Shown here: piece by piece, positions 32,693-45,053 of the stretch | Layout: each line of letters opens with the position of its first letter | Position numbering within the stretch: the stretch's first letter is position 1 | Assembly (NCBI GenBank): GCA_025435555.1 | Contig: JAIWWG010000063.1 | Coordinates: forward strand, 1-64,000 | DNA from: Chytriomyces cf. hyalinus JEL632 | Taxonomy: Eukaryota > Chytridiomycota > Chytridiomycetes > Chytridiales > Chytriomycetaceae | DNA length: 64,000 bases | Reading direction: 5' to 3' | Program-made: the position numbers and the translations under genes | Notes under the pieces: generated by a model | Told to the model about the DNA's origin: nothing | What the model saw: the letters and a program-made list of their open reading frames with translations, nothing else | Database searches by the model: none

Positions 32693-35473
32693 CTAAACTC
32701 CACCACCAGACTTGAGCGTACTCACAATCGTTCGTGCTTCCCCTTCCTCCATCTTGAACCTGCTCAATTGCTTCCGTTCCTTAATCTCACTCAGCACCTC
32801 CAAAAACTCGCCAAATTCCAACAACCCTTGCTTCCCAAGCTCCATCTTTTCAGCAATCGCCAACGCATCTTGCTGCACCGATGCATCCGCAACACTCACA
32901 TCAAGCGCCTTCAACGCTTTCCCCAAATCTTTGGCACGTATCCGCCCATTCCCTTGTTTATCCCACCGCGCAAATTCTTTTTGATACGCAACAAGTTCTT
33001 CAGGAACAAAATGATTACGCGTGTAAAACGTTCGTTCTTCGGGACTCTTGTCGTTTAATCCTTCCAAGTAATGTAGACCCATGCATGACAGGAATTGGAG
33101 CGCGTCCGCGTGTTCTTGTGCTTGCCGTTCAGGGGTCCAGTGTAATTCTTCGGCCATAATTTCAATTACGCGGGGGAGTGTTTCTTTGGCGGCTTGCGCG
33201 TTGAGCATTGCCAATCGTGTGCGTCGGGCAATCACGTCTACAACGGTGCATGCGTATTCGCGGCGGACTGCGTAGCGGACTTCGGCTTCAATATATGGGT
33301 ACTGGGGTGACAGCTTCTTTCTGTGAAATTGGTAAACTCAGAATCACAACTACTAGTAAAAACTTTTTAACAAAAACTGTTACAAACCCATGAATCGGCC
33401 ATCTCAACCCAGTCATGTGCGCCATACTAGCAACGGCCCACGCATGTCCACCATAACTGTCTGCAAGATGCTCCGCAACTTCCGTCTCAATTCCAAAGTT
33501 TTGAATCAACTTGATAAACATGTTGGGTGTCCATCCAGCAGTCCCCACAAGAATCGTACGTTCCGAGATACAAGGACCCGCTTTCTCCCCCAAATCAAAC
33601 ACTTCAACCGCCTTGTCGATCGTTTCTTGCGCCATGGCTCGGTACGTGGTCCATTTTCCTCCGGCAATCGTCAACAGTCCACTTTCAGAAACGTTAATCA
33701 TGTGGTTCCGAACAAGTGCTGCAGTGTTTTTGGCGGCAGGGTCTCGCACGAGAGGGCGGATTCCGCTCCATGCTGCGAGAACATCGCCACGGCGGACTTT
33801 GATGCCTGGGTCAAGGTAGTTTTTCACTTCATCCAGGATCCAGGTAATGTCTTCTTCACTTGGCATCGGGTTGGCGCTTACAGTTGTGGGTGAATCTTTT
33901 GCATTTTTAAATTTTTGAACTTTTAGTATATGGCGGAGACACAATCAGAATATCGGGTCAGCTGCGCGCTCACCAGTGGTTCCAGCGATCGTGTTTCCTT
34001 GCCAAGGCAAAAAGAAAATGACTCGTCCGTCGCTCGTTTCAGGGTCAATCAAACCCATGTTACGAGGACTAAAGTAGTTTGGCAGAATGATGTGAACCCC
34101 AGCGCTCGGTGCGACAATTTCTTGAGTAGTTAATCCAGTGTCCAATTTTCGAAGTCCATCAGAGAAGGGTCCGGTAGCGTTGATGACTCCCTGCAAAAAA
34201 GTCCGTTTTTAAGATAAAGAACGCACAAGTGTTTTTCTTACCTTTGCTTTCACAGTCCAAGTTTTACCAGTCAAAACGTCTCGAACAACGGCACCGCAAA
34301 TTTCGTCCTTTCCAAATCCAGCTTTTCCAAAGAATTTCGATCGCGGTTTTTTGACCAGTTCAACAACTTCCACATGGTTTGCAACAACGGCGCCATGTGC
34401 AACTGCGGTCAGTGCAATGGCAACATTCATTCGCGAATCATTGTGCGCGCCTGTTTTTTTTTGAAGCAAATCATCATTAGTTCATTGCTTCAAGCAAAGG
34501 AACAAATGAAAAATAAAGATCAATCATTTTTTTACCGTCATAGTAAACCATCGCTCCAACAAGTCGATCACTCTTCATCATTGGGAAAGCTTCCAAAGCC
34601 TTGCGTTTCCCCAAAAAGTAACATTTCGAAATCCCCTCGGCCCCAGCGAGAAATTCGTACGCTTTCGCACCGACAAAATAGTATGGAAGTTTCCAGTAGG
34701 CGTAAATGGGAAGCATGATGGGCAGCTGGTAACTCAGGTATGGAGCAATTTTGAGGAAAATGGAACGTTCGTGAAGGGCTTCGACAACGAGCTTGTATTG
34801 CTCGATATCGAGTTCTTTGAAAGCTTTCTCGAGGTATCGGACACCGCCGTGGACAAGTTTCGTGGATCTGGATGACGTTCCTTTTTTTTTTCAGGTAGGA
34901 AAAAGAGAGACAAACCCCAAGTTGTGTCAGACACTGAAACGAGGGAAAAGCATAGCATACAAAAAATAAAACCATTGGCAAACCTGAAGAGAAATCGTCG
35001 CGTTCAACCAGAGCCACTTTCAGGCCACGTGTTGCCGCGTCCAGTGCGCAACCGACACCCGTCGCGCCACCGCCGCAGATAAGCAAATCAAACTCAGGCT
35101 CTGCCTCGGCGGGTTCAGCTTTGTTTGCCGATGAACTTGATGAGAACCATGACTTTGAAACGGGCTGCGTTGGTGTCTCTGGGCAGCCGAGCCGACTTTT
35201 TTTTACCGAAACACGTGTGCGAAAAGAGAGGAGTCAGATTACTCATCAACGCTCGTTTGCGGTAAAGAAAGACAGTTACCGAAGCATTTCATCTCGACTG
35301 GGCGGGACCCACAGCTGTGCGGGGTCTGTGGAAGTGGCGGCAGCGAGATGGGACAGAGCGTCTGCGTGGGTGTGGGACTGACTCTTGACGAGGGAGTAGA
35401 CGCCGATACCGCCGACGCCTGCAGCCAGCATCTGGACCTTGCGGGAGTGCCGCGTGTAGAGTCCTCGGAGCAT
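32693..35473 (-). CDS. GUT2: Mitochondrial FAD glycerol-3-phosphate dehydrogenase
   Basis: The enzyme oxidises glycerol-3-phosphate to dihydroxyacetone phosphate on the outer face of the inner mitochondrial membrane and feeds electrons to ubiquinone. The start at 35473 gives [20 protein letters not shown], a targeting peptide with a hydrophobic stretch. The FAD motif [20 protein letters not shown] follows, then [20 protein letters not shown] with [10 protein letters not shown]. Further on are [44 protein letters not shown] and [20 protein letters not shown]. The last exon holds the C-terminal domain (TYAC-like [16 protein letters not shown]) and a degenerate EF-hand pair ([12 protein letters not shown], then [13 protein letters not shown]), ending TLKSGGGV. 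The EF-hand extension resembles animal GPD2, and its loop ends in Asp rather than Glu. About seven introns. Confidence 0.95.
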
Positions 35474-35722
35474 AGTTTGTTGGACGACTAAAAAAAACGT
35501 CAACTTTCTTCTTTTGATAAAATGTCAGATTTACCTCATGGGACATGCACCGCTTTTTGTGATTCAGCAAACACTCAGCATCGCACTTGCGCTTCTTACT
35601 CATGGGACCCCAATGTTACCTGTTTACAAATACAGCTTATTTATTATTGCATTATTTATCATATATTTATATTGCACACAGAGGAGCACATGTTCATCGA
35701 GAAGAGTCAACACGTGTTTTAT

Positions 35723-37132
35723 TTAAACAGTCGATGTCGTCGATGCCGGCAAAGAAGCCGGTTTGGCTGGGATCGGGAATCGTTTGATAATCACAAGCTT
35801 TTGATTGCGCTTCCAAAACTCCAACAGTGACAGCGCAAGCTTTCCAGGCACGTCCTCTTGCACATAGTGCCACGATTCTGGGTACACAACAACTTGAAAT
35901 TTGCCTGCAGAAATCACGGGTTAGCTGTGCGTTTCACAGCAAAACACATTTTTGGTCCGCCACCTTGCATCTGTCCAATCATCAATTCTTTATCGAGCCG
36001 GTCTGTTCCTGCGAGAAGGAGCTGTCTCCCACATTTAAGTCCCAAAAATTTCGCCGAAAGACCATCAAACCAGCCTGGGACAGGTCGAACTTCAATGTTT
36101 ACGATCGTTGAAATGATTTTTCGACAAAACGCACCTCTCCAATGAGGCTCTGATGCAGCCAGATCTGTCCTCCAATAATACATGGGAGGTTCGCCCATTT
36201 TGACAAGCAACGGTGGAACAGAAATCTGTGCAGATTCCTTATTTTGAACCAGATGGGTTCGCAGTCTGGAAGCAGCAGCAATGTTACAAATTCGAATCGG
36301 AGTTGATGGCATGGCATACTAACGTCCACTTGATTGCGTCTTCGACAGATCGAAATTTCGAAGGTTTCGCTTTCAAAATGCTGTTCATGTGTGCCAAAGA
36401 TTCAATCGCGGTGCCTGTTTTTCAAAAGTTCAAAGTTCGCGATCCATCAAAGAGATTGTTTTGAAACAAAACTTTGTTCACCTTCGACCACATCAATCAC
36501 TCCAACACCGACAATATTCTTGATGCCGCCCTTCTGACACGCGTCAACAACAACAGCGCCGCCCATCGAGTGGCCCACAAGCACAATTTCCTGGTCCGCA
36601 TCTCTTCGAACTGCCTCGACAATGCGAATCAAGTCATCCGATAACTGCGACAACTCCAACGCTTCGTTCTTGCATACGGTTGCACCTGTTACAAATTATA
36701 TTGAATGGATTGACGATATGATGCATTTGACTGAAACAAACTTAAAACACTCACCATGTCCACGCGCATCGAGAGCAACGACAGTTGGGCCCACGCGACT
36801 CAAGCCCTGATCTTGCGCTAAAAGATCCGCGAGTCGTACTGCGCACAAGTGGAACGACAGTGCGCTGGAACCGGCGCCGTGATGCAGAACAAAGAGTGGT
36901 GGTGGCTTTGTAGGCGTCGTTTTTGAGACGGGATTTGAAGATGTATCTGTGCCAGGGGTTGATGCTGAGCTCGAAGTATCGGTCGAAGCAGCCACTGCAG
37001 GTGTCCAATCGTACACACTGAAACAGACGCAAGTGAGTGCGATGAGATAGACAGTATCTTGTAGAACACGCACCGGAATGCATCTTCCCCGATGAGAACC
37101 GTGCGCTCAGTTGGTGCGTTGCTCACATTCAT
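35723..37132 (-). CDS. PPE1: Protein phosphatase methylesterase 1
   Basis: PPME1/PPE1 removes the methyl ester from the C-terminal leucine of the PP2A catalytic subunit. The start at 37132 gives MNVSNAPTERTVLIGEDAFR, then VYDWTPAV and an inserted Ser/Thr/Pro-rich loop. Next come PPLFVLHHGAGSSALSFHLC (oxyanion HGAG), VVALDARGHG, LSDDLIRIVEAVRRDADQ, and IVLVGHSMGGAVVVDACQKG, where GHSMGG is the nucleophile elbow. IVGVGVIDVVEG, MYYWRTDLAASEPHWR, GWFDGLSAKFLGLKCGRQLL and VVYPESWHYVQEDVPGKLA, with the catalytic histidine, follow. It ends PASTTSTV. Motif order and length fit the family. Around seven introns. Start codons of this gene and VDAC lie 107 bases apart, divergently. Confidence 0.93.
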
Positions 37133-37239
37133 TTGTTCGTGTTATTTATTTACGGTGCGTAAATATTTATTTACAGTGACCCCCAATTTCATTTATCACG
37201 AACATCCGTCTCCTCATAAAAAGGCAAACCTGATAAAAA

Positions 37240-38613
37240 ATGGCAGTCCCAAACTACTCCGACTTCTCCAAGGACTTGAACGATCTGCTGGTTAGTTTTG
37301 CGCTTGATGCTAGTCTTGCAATCGCCACACTGACCCTTCGCCCCTCCTTCTCCTCCCAATGGGAAATCAGAGCAAGGACTTCCCGCTCGGAAACGCCAAA
37401 CTCGAAATCAACCAGTCCACCAGCAATGGCATTGTTCGTACTTTATCCTGCCTATATCGACTGCAAACTGACCCATCAACCTGTCTCGTATTCGCAACTC
37501 TGCAGAAGGTTACCGTCAACAACATCAAAGACAGCACCACTGGAAAGATTGTGTCGGACTTGAAGACAAAGTACACGGACAAAGCGAACGGTGACCTCAG
37601 TCTATAGCTGACTCCCCCAGATGGATGACTGATCAATTTGCATTTTTTTTTTTTTTCTCAAAAGGCGTCACTCTCACCAACACGTACCATGCCTCCAATG
37701 TCTTGACTGCGCAAGTCGAAGTGCAGGATCTGATTTCGCAAGGTTTCAAATTGGATCTGCACGGAGCGATGCGTCCATCTGCAGGGTACACTCAAGTTTT
37801 TCTAGCCAGCTTGCGTTCGATTTTTTAACCACGTTTATCGCCCTCGCGCAATTATTTAGAACCACGTCTGCTAAAGCCGGTCTCGAATTGAAGCAAGCAA
37901 ATGTTTTTGCGAGATCCAGCATCGACTTGCTTGCCAAGACTGGAGCCACGATCCACACTGACGTCGTTGTCGGGTGAGGATAGCTTTTTTTCATTTCAAA
38001 GAAAGGAAACCGGATGATCTGATGCGAATGAACTGGGGTACGCAGATCGGAGGGTTTGCTTCTTGGAGGAGACGTTGCGTACAACTCTGGAGACTCCACG
38101 ATTCACCGTTACAACGTTGCCGTCGGATACAAGACTCCCGAATACACTCTTGGCTTCCACGCGTAAGTTCTTGTCAACCGATTATCGTCGATAGATATGG
38201 AAACCTTGATGCTCATTCTGCGAAAAACGTAATCCTCAGTTCCAAGAAGTTTACCCACTTCACTGCCGGTTACTTCCACAACATAAGCCCCAAGCTGCAA
38301 GTCGGTTCCCGCGCCACCTGGGACCAAGCCGCGACATCGCACGTTGCCATTGAAGTTGGTTCAAAGTACATTTTGGATAAAGCCACGTTCATCAAGTCCA
38401 AGGTCAACAACTTTGGTATCTTGGGCCTTGGATACACGCAGGTGCTCAGACCCGGTGTTAAAGTCAGCTTGGGAGGCAGCTTTGACACTACCAGGCTTCA
38501 CGAGAATGTGCACAAGGTGAGAATTTATTATTAACCTTCATTTCGCGGTAGGGGCATGGAACTGATATAAAACTGTTGTTCAGGTTGGTATGACTTTTGT
38601 GTTTGACAACTAA
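37240..38613 (+). CDS. Mitochondrial outer-membrane porin (VDAC)
   Basis: VDAC is the beta-barrel channel for metabolites across the outer mitochondrial membrane. The start at 37240 gives MAVPNYSDFSKDLNDLL, the usual N-terminal helix. Small exons then add SKDFPLGNAKLEINQS, KVTVNNIKDSTTGKIVSDLK, GVTLTNTYHASNVLTAQVEV, GLELKQANVFARSSIDLLAK and FLLGGDVAYNSG. A large exon has KFTHFTAGYFHNISPKLQVG and the eukaryotic porin signature region KSKVNNFGILGLGYTQVLRP. It ends VGMTFVFDN after a last small exon. The many strands separated by seven or eight introns are normal for chytrid VDAC. Porins are anchored through the final beta signal, intact here. Confidence 0.94.
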
Positions 38614-38724
38614 AGCGTTGCTTGGATTTAGAGTCAGTGTCATTGTCATTTTGATGGGGAGACACGAGAAAATAAAAAACGTCGTCTCTCGAATTTGGTC
38701 TTGCCTGTCTTTTTTTTTTTTCAA

Positions 38725-40076
38725 ATGACAAGCCAACTCCCAGTCCCGAATTGGACTCAAGCATACCTTGCTGCGAATGATTTTCCCATCGACATCGTGA
38801 GCAGCGACGCTCGTGGCCGCTACGCCATCGCAGCGCGAGACATTCGCGAAGGCGACGTTGTCCTTCGAGCGCAAGGATACGCAGCCGGTGAGAGACCAAA
38901 AAGTCAAAGAGCACTGCCCTCACACGACTCACACTGACTGAACTCATAGTATGCACGCAGGTCTGCCGAAAGGAAGTGTGCTCCGGATGCTTCCAAGCAT
39001 ACTCACTAGGCGTGCTGGGACTTAAATGTGATGCATGTAGTATGGCCTTCTATTGCACATTGGAATGCCGTGAAAAGAGTTTTGACCTGCATTCCCGCTT
39101 TGAATGCATGGTCATGAGCCAGATTGCAGGCATGGCGGCTGGGAAGGCGTTTGAGAAAGCTATGGGTGACATTGATGCCGTGTTGGGTGTTCAGGACAAT
39201 GGGGCAGCGCCTTGTAGACACATGCAAGATCTGGAGAGGACAGGAGTGCAGTCACTTGCACGGTGGTTGCTCGGGGTGTGCGTGCGTGGCTTGATTGAGG
39301 AGGGCGGATTGATTCCTACCGGCACTCTGCCGACGTATAACTCTGTTTTGGAGCTGGTTCCCAACGACGATTGTCTGCCTCAAGATGAGCGTTTGAAGCT
39401 GGAGGGCCTATATATCTTCTTTTCGAACCTGACATCAAAACCTGGAAAGAAGACGCGAAAGAAAGCAGATCCATCTCTAACAACAACAACATTGAAATCG
39501 TTGTCGCAATTCATGACATCCACAATGACACCAGTGCAAGTTTCCTTTTCAGAACTATTCACGGCCCGATTCCCTGAACCCATCGATTTTATCCGCATCA
39601 TTTGTATCCGTCAATGCAACGTGTTTGGGCTTTGGGACGCTGAGTCTGAATGTTTGGGACAGAGTTTCTTTCCAGCAGCTTCCTATTTCAACCACTCTTG
39701 CGACAAGAATCTTTATTTTGACCAGACCATGAAACTGGTTCCTTCAAGCGAAGCAAACAAACCAAATTCATCTGATCAAGAACTTGCGCGTGAGATGGAG
39801 TCTATGGATTTAAATAGCGTGAAGGTGGAAGATGATGTTGAAGCATCAAATACACGCGTTTTTGCGGCAGTGCTGCGAATGCCTGTGCTTGTGTTTCAAG
39901 CAAAACGGGATATTTCGAAAGGCGAGGCATTGACGCATTGTTATGTGGATCAGTCGCTTGAACGAGAGGAGCGAAGGGCGGCGTTGAAGGAAGAATACTA
40001 CTTTGATTGTGACTGTGATCGATGTGTTCGTGAAGACAATCAAATTGGTAAAGATGGCTCCATGGATGGGAAATAA
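38725..40076 (+). CDS. SET and MYND domain protein (SMYD-type methyltransferase)
   Basis: SMYD proteins methylate lysines on histones or cytosolic proteins. The start at 38725 gives MTSQLPVPNWTQAYLAANDF, then SSDARGRYAIAARDIREGDV (the N-terminal SET part with GRY/GRG-like turn). After one intron comes the MYND zinc finger (CSGCFQAYSLG, LKCDACSMAFYCTLECRE, HSRFEC). A 250-residue insert follows. The catalytic SET core is SFFPAASYFNHSCDKNLYF, with NHSC as the cofactor/active-site motif (D-K replaces the usual x-P before Asn). Near the end are ISKGEALTHCYVDQSLEREE and the post-SET cysteines FDCDCDRC. It ends KDGSMDGK. Only one intron. Target unknown. It lies 76 bases upstream of DPY30 on the same strand. 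Confidence 0.9.
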
Positions 40077-40152
40077 ATTGAGGCTCTTGCAGGATGCAGC
40101 AATACCGGCCGAGTCATTTATAATGGGTTCAAAACTCTGACAAATTTCCAAA

Positions 40153-40465
40153 ATGAAAACCCCCGATTCCGCAGGTCTGACGCGTGCGCTGATTGATACG
40201 GTCCAATCCGAAAAGGAACTCCTCAACGTAAAGCTCCAGCCGCAGTCACTTCCCCCGCGATCCTATCTGGAACAAACGGTCGTCCCAGTTCTGATCGAGG
40301 GGTTGAAGTGCGTTGCGAAAGAACGGTGACGAAACTTGTATCGCTTCCATAACGCGTTCCTGACTCGGCCTTGTCTTTTTTGGCTTGAATAGGCCGCAAA
40401 ATCCGACCGAATTCCTGGGAATGTTTTTGTTGAAGAACTGTGGCGCCACCCACAAAAATGCGTGA
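40153..40465 (+). CDS. DPY30: DPY30/Sdc1 subunit of COMPASS-type H3K4 methyltransferase
   Basis: DPY30 dimerises and binds the ASH2 subunit of SET1/MLL complexes. Two exons, 40153-40325 and 40393-40465 (donor CG|GTGACG, acceptor AATAG), give 81 residues: MKTPDSAGLTRALIDTVQSE, then the dimerisation motif SLPPRSYLEQTVVPVLIEGL, KCVAKER|PQNPTEFLGMFLL and KNCGATHKNA. The second half is a near-exact DPY30 motif (LPtRxYLdqTVvPiLlqGL...lakeRPpNPieFLaxyLlKn). The gene is easily missed because its second exon is 73 bases and a longer open frame lies on the opposite strand. It follows a SET-domain gene on the same strand at 76 bases. SMYD is not a known COMPASS member, so no joint complex is implied. 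Confidence 0.94.
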
Positions 40466-40675
40466 TTCCACTCAAAATAAACCAACTTGTTCACGGATGC
40501 GCAGCGGCCATAACGCATTGATCGCGTCAGTCTAATTGGACACTAGATTTCGTTCATAAGCACCTCGAGAAACTCGTTCCGAGTTCAATCTTCCCAGTTT
40601 CATATTTCCAACATCTTTAATTTTTAAACTCCTCTTTCACAACCGCACAACTCTTGAAATCTGTTTCTCACAACG

Positions 40676-42662
40676 CTACCGTGTATCAAACGAAGCTCTT
40701 CTCGGCGGAGGCGGAGGCTTCAAACGACCCCCCTTTTCGTTGGCAGACCGATCCGCAATCAATTTCGCGTCATGTTTGCGGCATTCCCTCAGCGCAGCAT
40801 CCAACGCGAGTTCCACCATGGTCCGATTTCGTATGACACCAATGTACGGCCATGTGCATTTTTCACCTTTTGACAGCCAGTATTGCAGCGTTGTGCGGCT
40901 TGGGTTTGAAAACATTGCATAAAAGTCCTGTTCAATTGTTTTTCGAAGTCAGATGGGATCAGTTCCGTGTACTGGCGTGAGGAAGAAAGAAAAAAATTAC
41001 CTCAATTGTTGGTGACGGCGAGATGGTAACATGCCCCAAAATCTTGTTTGAAAAAAGAGGCGCAACAGTCGCTGGTACCCATCCAAAATGCGCAAGCTGA
41101 TGAACGCGATGTCTGAATTCTCCAAAGAGAAACGACATGAATTTTTGCAGCCAATCGTTTTGACTTTGCTGTGGCGCTTTTGGGAGGAAGGGTGCCGCGA
41201 GCGGTGAAGATTGGGAGACGATAAAGTGGTTCACGTTGAAAAGCTCGGATAATTTGAGTTCGGGAGATTCGCTGTTTTGTTGAATGATGGCGCGCAGATA
41301 AGCTCGTGTCGGTGTGGGATTAGCAAGGATCAGTACTTACATGTTGGAGTCACTCCATTCGATTTCTGTCAAACGCCCAGGTTAAAACATTAATAATTAC
41401 CAGCAGACTGACATACCTGATCCTCCCCAAGAGATCAATTCTCCACTGTTGGTTTTGACTTTCAAATCTGCAGATTTGAAAAGTCCCAACGCGGAAGAAC
41501 TTGCGCAGGCCGCAGTTCGGATGACGACAGTCGGAGCAGTCAAATAATTCAGCAACCTGGGCACTTCATTCGTTCTGAAAAAAGACGAGTAATTCAGCTA
41601 CTAATTAACTGGATAATAAACGATCCCGCGCACCTGGTGGACCTGACAGTAATATTCAAAATCCGATTCGTCCTTTGAAACGCCTCCTCAAACGTGATAT
41701 CCCCCAAATTCTTGACAACAACATCTTCAAACACGGTCGAATCCAGCAAATATCCCGTCGAAATAAACCGCCACAGTTTCCTCTTCCACCCACTTTTCTT
41801 GTCCCTCTTCTCAAACGCGCTCAAATCAATCGTTGTCGAATCAAACAGCCTGCTTAGCTCTTCATCCGTGTGCACGCAAATCAAGGACGCTATTAATGCG
41901 CTGATGGATGATCCTGAAACAATTCTTGGAAGAAGTCCGTTTTCAAAAAGTGCTTTGGCGACGCCCAAGTGGCTTAGCGCAAACGTGGATCCGCCGTGGA
42001 GAATTAAAGCGGTGCATCCAAATGATTGGCGTGTGTCGCGAATAAAAATTCGTTTTCGTTCTGGGTCGGAGTGGTGTTGGGATATGACTTTGATGTTTGC
42101 GACAACCTGTTTTTTGGAAACTTTTCAGAACGTGTATGGAATAAACGGGTGTGCTGCGTGTTGTAGAGGTACCTCCTTGTGGTAGTCTTCAATCAGCCGC
42201 TTTGTGCCCGTATACAACACCGAGTACAGTCTGAGGTCGTTCAACGCGCCCAGATTTCTCAACAGGCCTTTTTTTGACGAAACAAGCGAGGATCAGAAAC
42301 GAGTAAATACATAAAACGCCAGTCAATACCTGATCGCAAGTTAAACACAATCTCGTTGTAATCTGGGTTCCCGTTGGCGGCATTTGTTCGCGCGGCACGC
42401 AAGCGATCGAACCTGTCACGGATGAGGTTGTGATCGTAAATGGGAGAAATAGCCGTGTTTGCGAATTCGGATTGGAAGCTGCGTTTTGTAGTTGTCGAGT
42501 TTTTGTTTCGAGGTTAGGTTGACGACGCAAGCAAAAGTGGTAACCGGACCTGTCCAAATAGGTGGCTGTTTTGAGCCATTCGGCATAAGTGGTGGCAGAA
42601 TCGAGGCGGTCCAATAGTTCCGATTTCAGTTTCGGGGTCAGCGTCTGGCTGTCGGAATACAT
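40676..42662 (-). CDS. Patatin-like triacylglycerol lipase (TGL3-5/SDP1 type)
   Basis: This family hydrolyses storage triacylglycerol on lipid droplets with a Ser-Asp dyad. Exons supply TTYAEWLKTATYLD, FDRLRAARTNAANGNPDYNE, IVFNLRSGLLRNLGALNDLR, LIEDYHKEV, FGCTALILHGGSTFALSHLG with VAKAL, and LPRIVSGSSISALIASLICV. These are followed by TGYLLDSTVFEDVV, LNYLTAPTVVIRTAACASSS, NVNHFIVSQSSPLAAPFLPK, ILGHVTISPS and TWPYIGVIRNRTMVELALDA. The nucleophile elbow reads GSSIS, so the second glycine of GxSxG is replaced by Ser, while the yeast and plant members usually keep it. The oxyanion loop reads HGGSTFALSHLG. It ends RRASFDTR. The start is set at 42662; the frame is open a little further upstream without an ATG, so a missed first exon is possible. 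Confidence 0.84.
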
Positions 42663-42873
42663 GTTTGCAGGATCACGGGCCACAGTGATGATATTGATAG
42701 AAAGGTCTGCAGTTGACGGTTCAAGCGAAGGACACTGGCGTATTAATGTAAATCTATGAGCTCGTCGGCCTCAGTTGAGAAGATTGGAGGTGCCTAGTGC
42801 CACAGTTGGTCAATATTTCACACTTTTATCTTTGGGCAATTTCAATGTCACGTCGTCAAGACCACGAATTTAT

Positions 42874-44876
42874 TCAAGGTTTAAACAAGGAAAGACGCCC
42901 GTTCTCGGCAGTCATTGCAATGATGTTTGAGAATGGATGATGCGTGATGTTGATCACTTCAGACTCGGATGCCTGCCAATTTGAAAAGGTGTCAACACAC
43001 AAGCACCTTCTCGTTTCACTGACCAAAACATACCTTAATACTGCTTTGAGGATATATCCCCTCAGACTCCACATGAAACCAATGCAACATCCCATCTTCC
43101 GTAACAGTATAAATAAATTCGCCTTTCGAACTGACACACGACGCGATAATTTCTGGCGCTGGCGCTTCACCAAGCCCCTTCCCGATTCGAAAGTATTTCA
43201 CAACTTGTCCACGCATCGAGACAATGTAAATGTAACTACTCTTGTTGCTGACGACAAAGAGGTCGCTGTTGTTGGGCATTTGAATGACGCGGTTGACTGT
43301 TGCGCTGTTGACGCCGGATGTGACGGAGAGGCCTTCGTGGAGAGTTAGCGTGGACAAGCAGTCTGCCGTTTTCGCGTCCCAAATCTAAAAAATGGTTCGA
43401 GACCATTAGTTTTTGCGCATATTTCGAAAACGAATATTGTGCGTACTTTCACAGTTCCATCGCTGCTAGCGCTAATGACTCTATACCCGTCAATAGAAAA
43501 CATGACATCATTGACAAACGAGACATGCCCTCGAAATTCTTTGAGCATTTTACTTGATTTGATTCCATGAATCCTGAAAACGAAACCATGTTAGTAAGCG
43601 TGGCAAAAGATGTACCGAAGACTCAAAACTTACCGAATGCTTTGATCAAAACTTCCGCTGAGAACCTGCGAACCATCTCGGCTGAAACACACAGATGTAA
43701 CGCCCTGCGTATGCGCGGTAGGAAATCTCCTAACACACTGCCCCGACGACACTTTCCACACTTTGATTTTCCCATCTTGGGCTCCTGACGCGAGGAATTG
43801 GCTGTCTTTACTGAAGGCAAGGCACAGAACCGCAGTTTCCATCGTCATAAAGTTATCCTGCTCACACGAACATCAGCACAAGAATTACCAAAAAAAAAGT
43901 ACCAAAATTATGTGACCCACCTCAGCCTGATACTTCAAATCCAGCCTCAACTTCCCCGTCAAATAACTCCACATTTCAATAATCCCATCAACAGCGCCAG
44001 TCGCCATAAACTGCCCATCCCCACTGAACGCGACACTCTCCGCATGAGCCTTTTTCGGAAACTTGATGCTCTGATACATCACGGTTGCTGGCGAATCTTG
44101 TTCCACTTTTGCTTGTGGCACGATTCCGCGGAATAGGTCGTAGCTTGGGATATCTTCTTCGGGGATCAGGCCTTGGCTGCGTTGGTATTTGAGCGATTGG
44201 CCGAGCAGTGTTAGTAAACGGCTTGCAGGGACGACGGAGACTTCGCTGACGAGACATTGGGCAATCAGAGCACGCCGTTTTTCTTTCGTTGCCTTGTTTG
44301 GGTACGCCTGGGAAATGTGAAGTATTCAAATTCAGCGCCTGATCGATAATTCCCCCAAACAAACTCAAAAGCTAAACCTCCTTTGCATCGAATCCCGATT
44401 TCGCAAGCAACGATTCGAGAGCCAGATACCTATCTGGAAACAAATCTTTGAGCAACTGCATGACATCCGTGTGTCGCAGCAGAGAGCGAGCCGCCTGGGT
44501 CTCGCGCATTTCAATCAGTTCGATGGTAATGTGTTCGTATAGGTCGAGAAGTTTTCGCTGTGCGTGTGAGGAGAGTTCGTGAGTTTCGTCATGTACTTGT
44601 GAAGACTAGGGTCAACTCACTTGCGGAAGCGATAACCCAGAAACAGTCCGTAACACGGCATCCCAGTGGCCCTGCGTGATGGATAATGCAAAGGCGTCTA
44701 GCGAGTCCACCGTGTTGAGGGATATCGATGTTTCTTGCTGATGGGTTGGGTTGCAGTTATTGTTTGCTTGATGCATCCTGCGCTCTCACCTCGAGCGTTG
44801 CCAGAGTTCTCAGAAGGTTGTTTTCCTTCAAGAACTGCTGAATGAGGCGAATGACATCGCCAGACTCGACTTCCAT
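42874..44876 (-). CDS. SMU1: SMU1-type WD40 spliceosome factor
   Basis: SMU1 works with RED in the spliceosomal B complex and affects splice-site choice. The start at 44876 gives [20 protein letters not shown], a LisH motif, then [19 protein letters not shown] (CTLH). Further exons hold [40 protein letters not shown], and [20 protein letters not shown] with the conserved linker. WD40 blades follow: [80 protein letters not shown], and [20 protein letters not shown]. The end is [20 protein letters not shown] plus KP. Motif order and length match animal SMU1. About eight introns. Baker's yeast lacks SMU1, so this supports an intron-rich fungus. Confidence 0.94.
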
Positions 44877-45053
44877 TTTCTTTGTCAGTCGTTTTTTTTT
44901 TTTATTTTTTTTTTATTTTTAAAAAACTCGGTCAGCATCACACAAGCTGAATTGCATCGAACCCACCACATTCAAAATATCCTTCGCTTTAGTCGGAAAA
45001 AATACAAGCACTTTTGCTCGTGACGAAACAGCCAGCCGAAAGAAAGAACGGCA

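Noticed and set aside
40223-40518. Minus-strand frame of 90-98 codons over the DPY30 gene
   Set aside because: The plus strand encodes an unmistakable DPY30 motif across two exons; the minus frame has no similarity.
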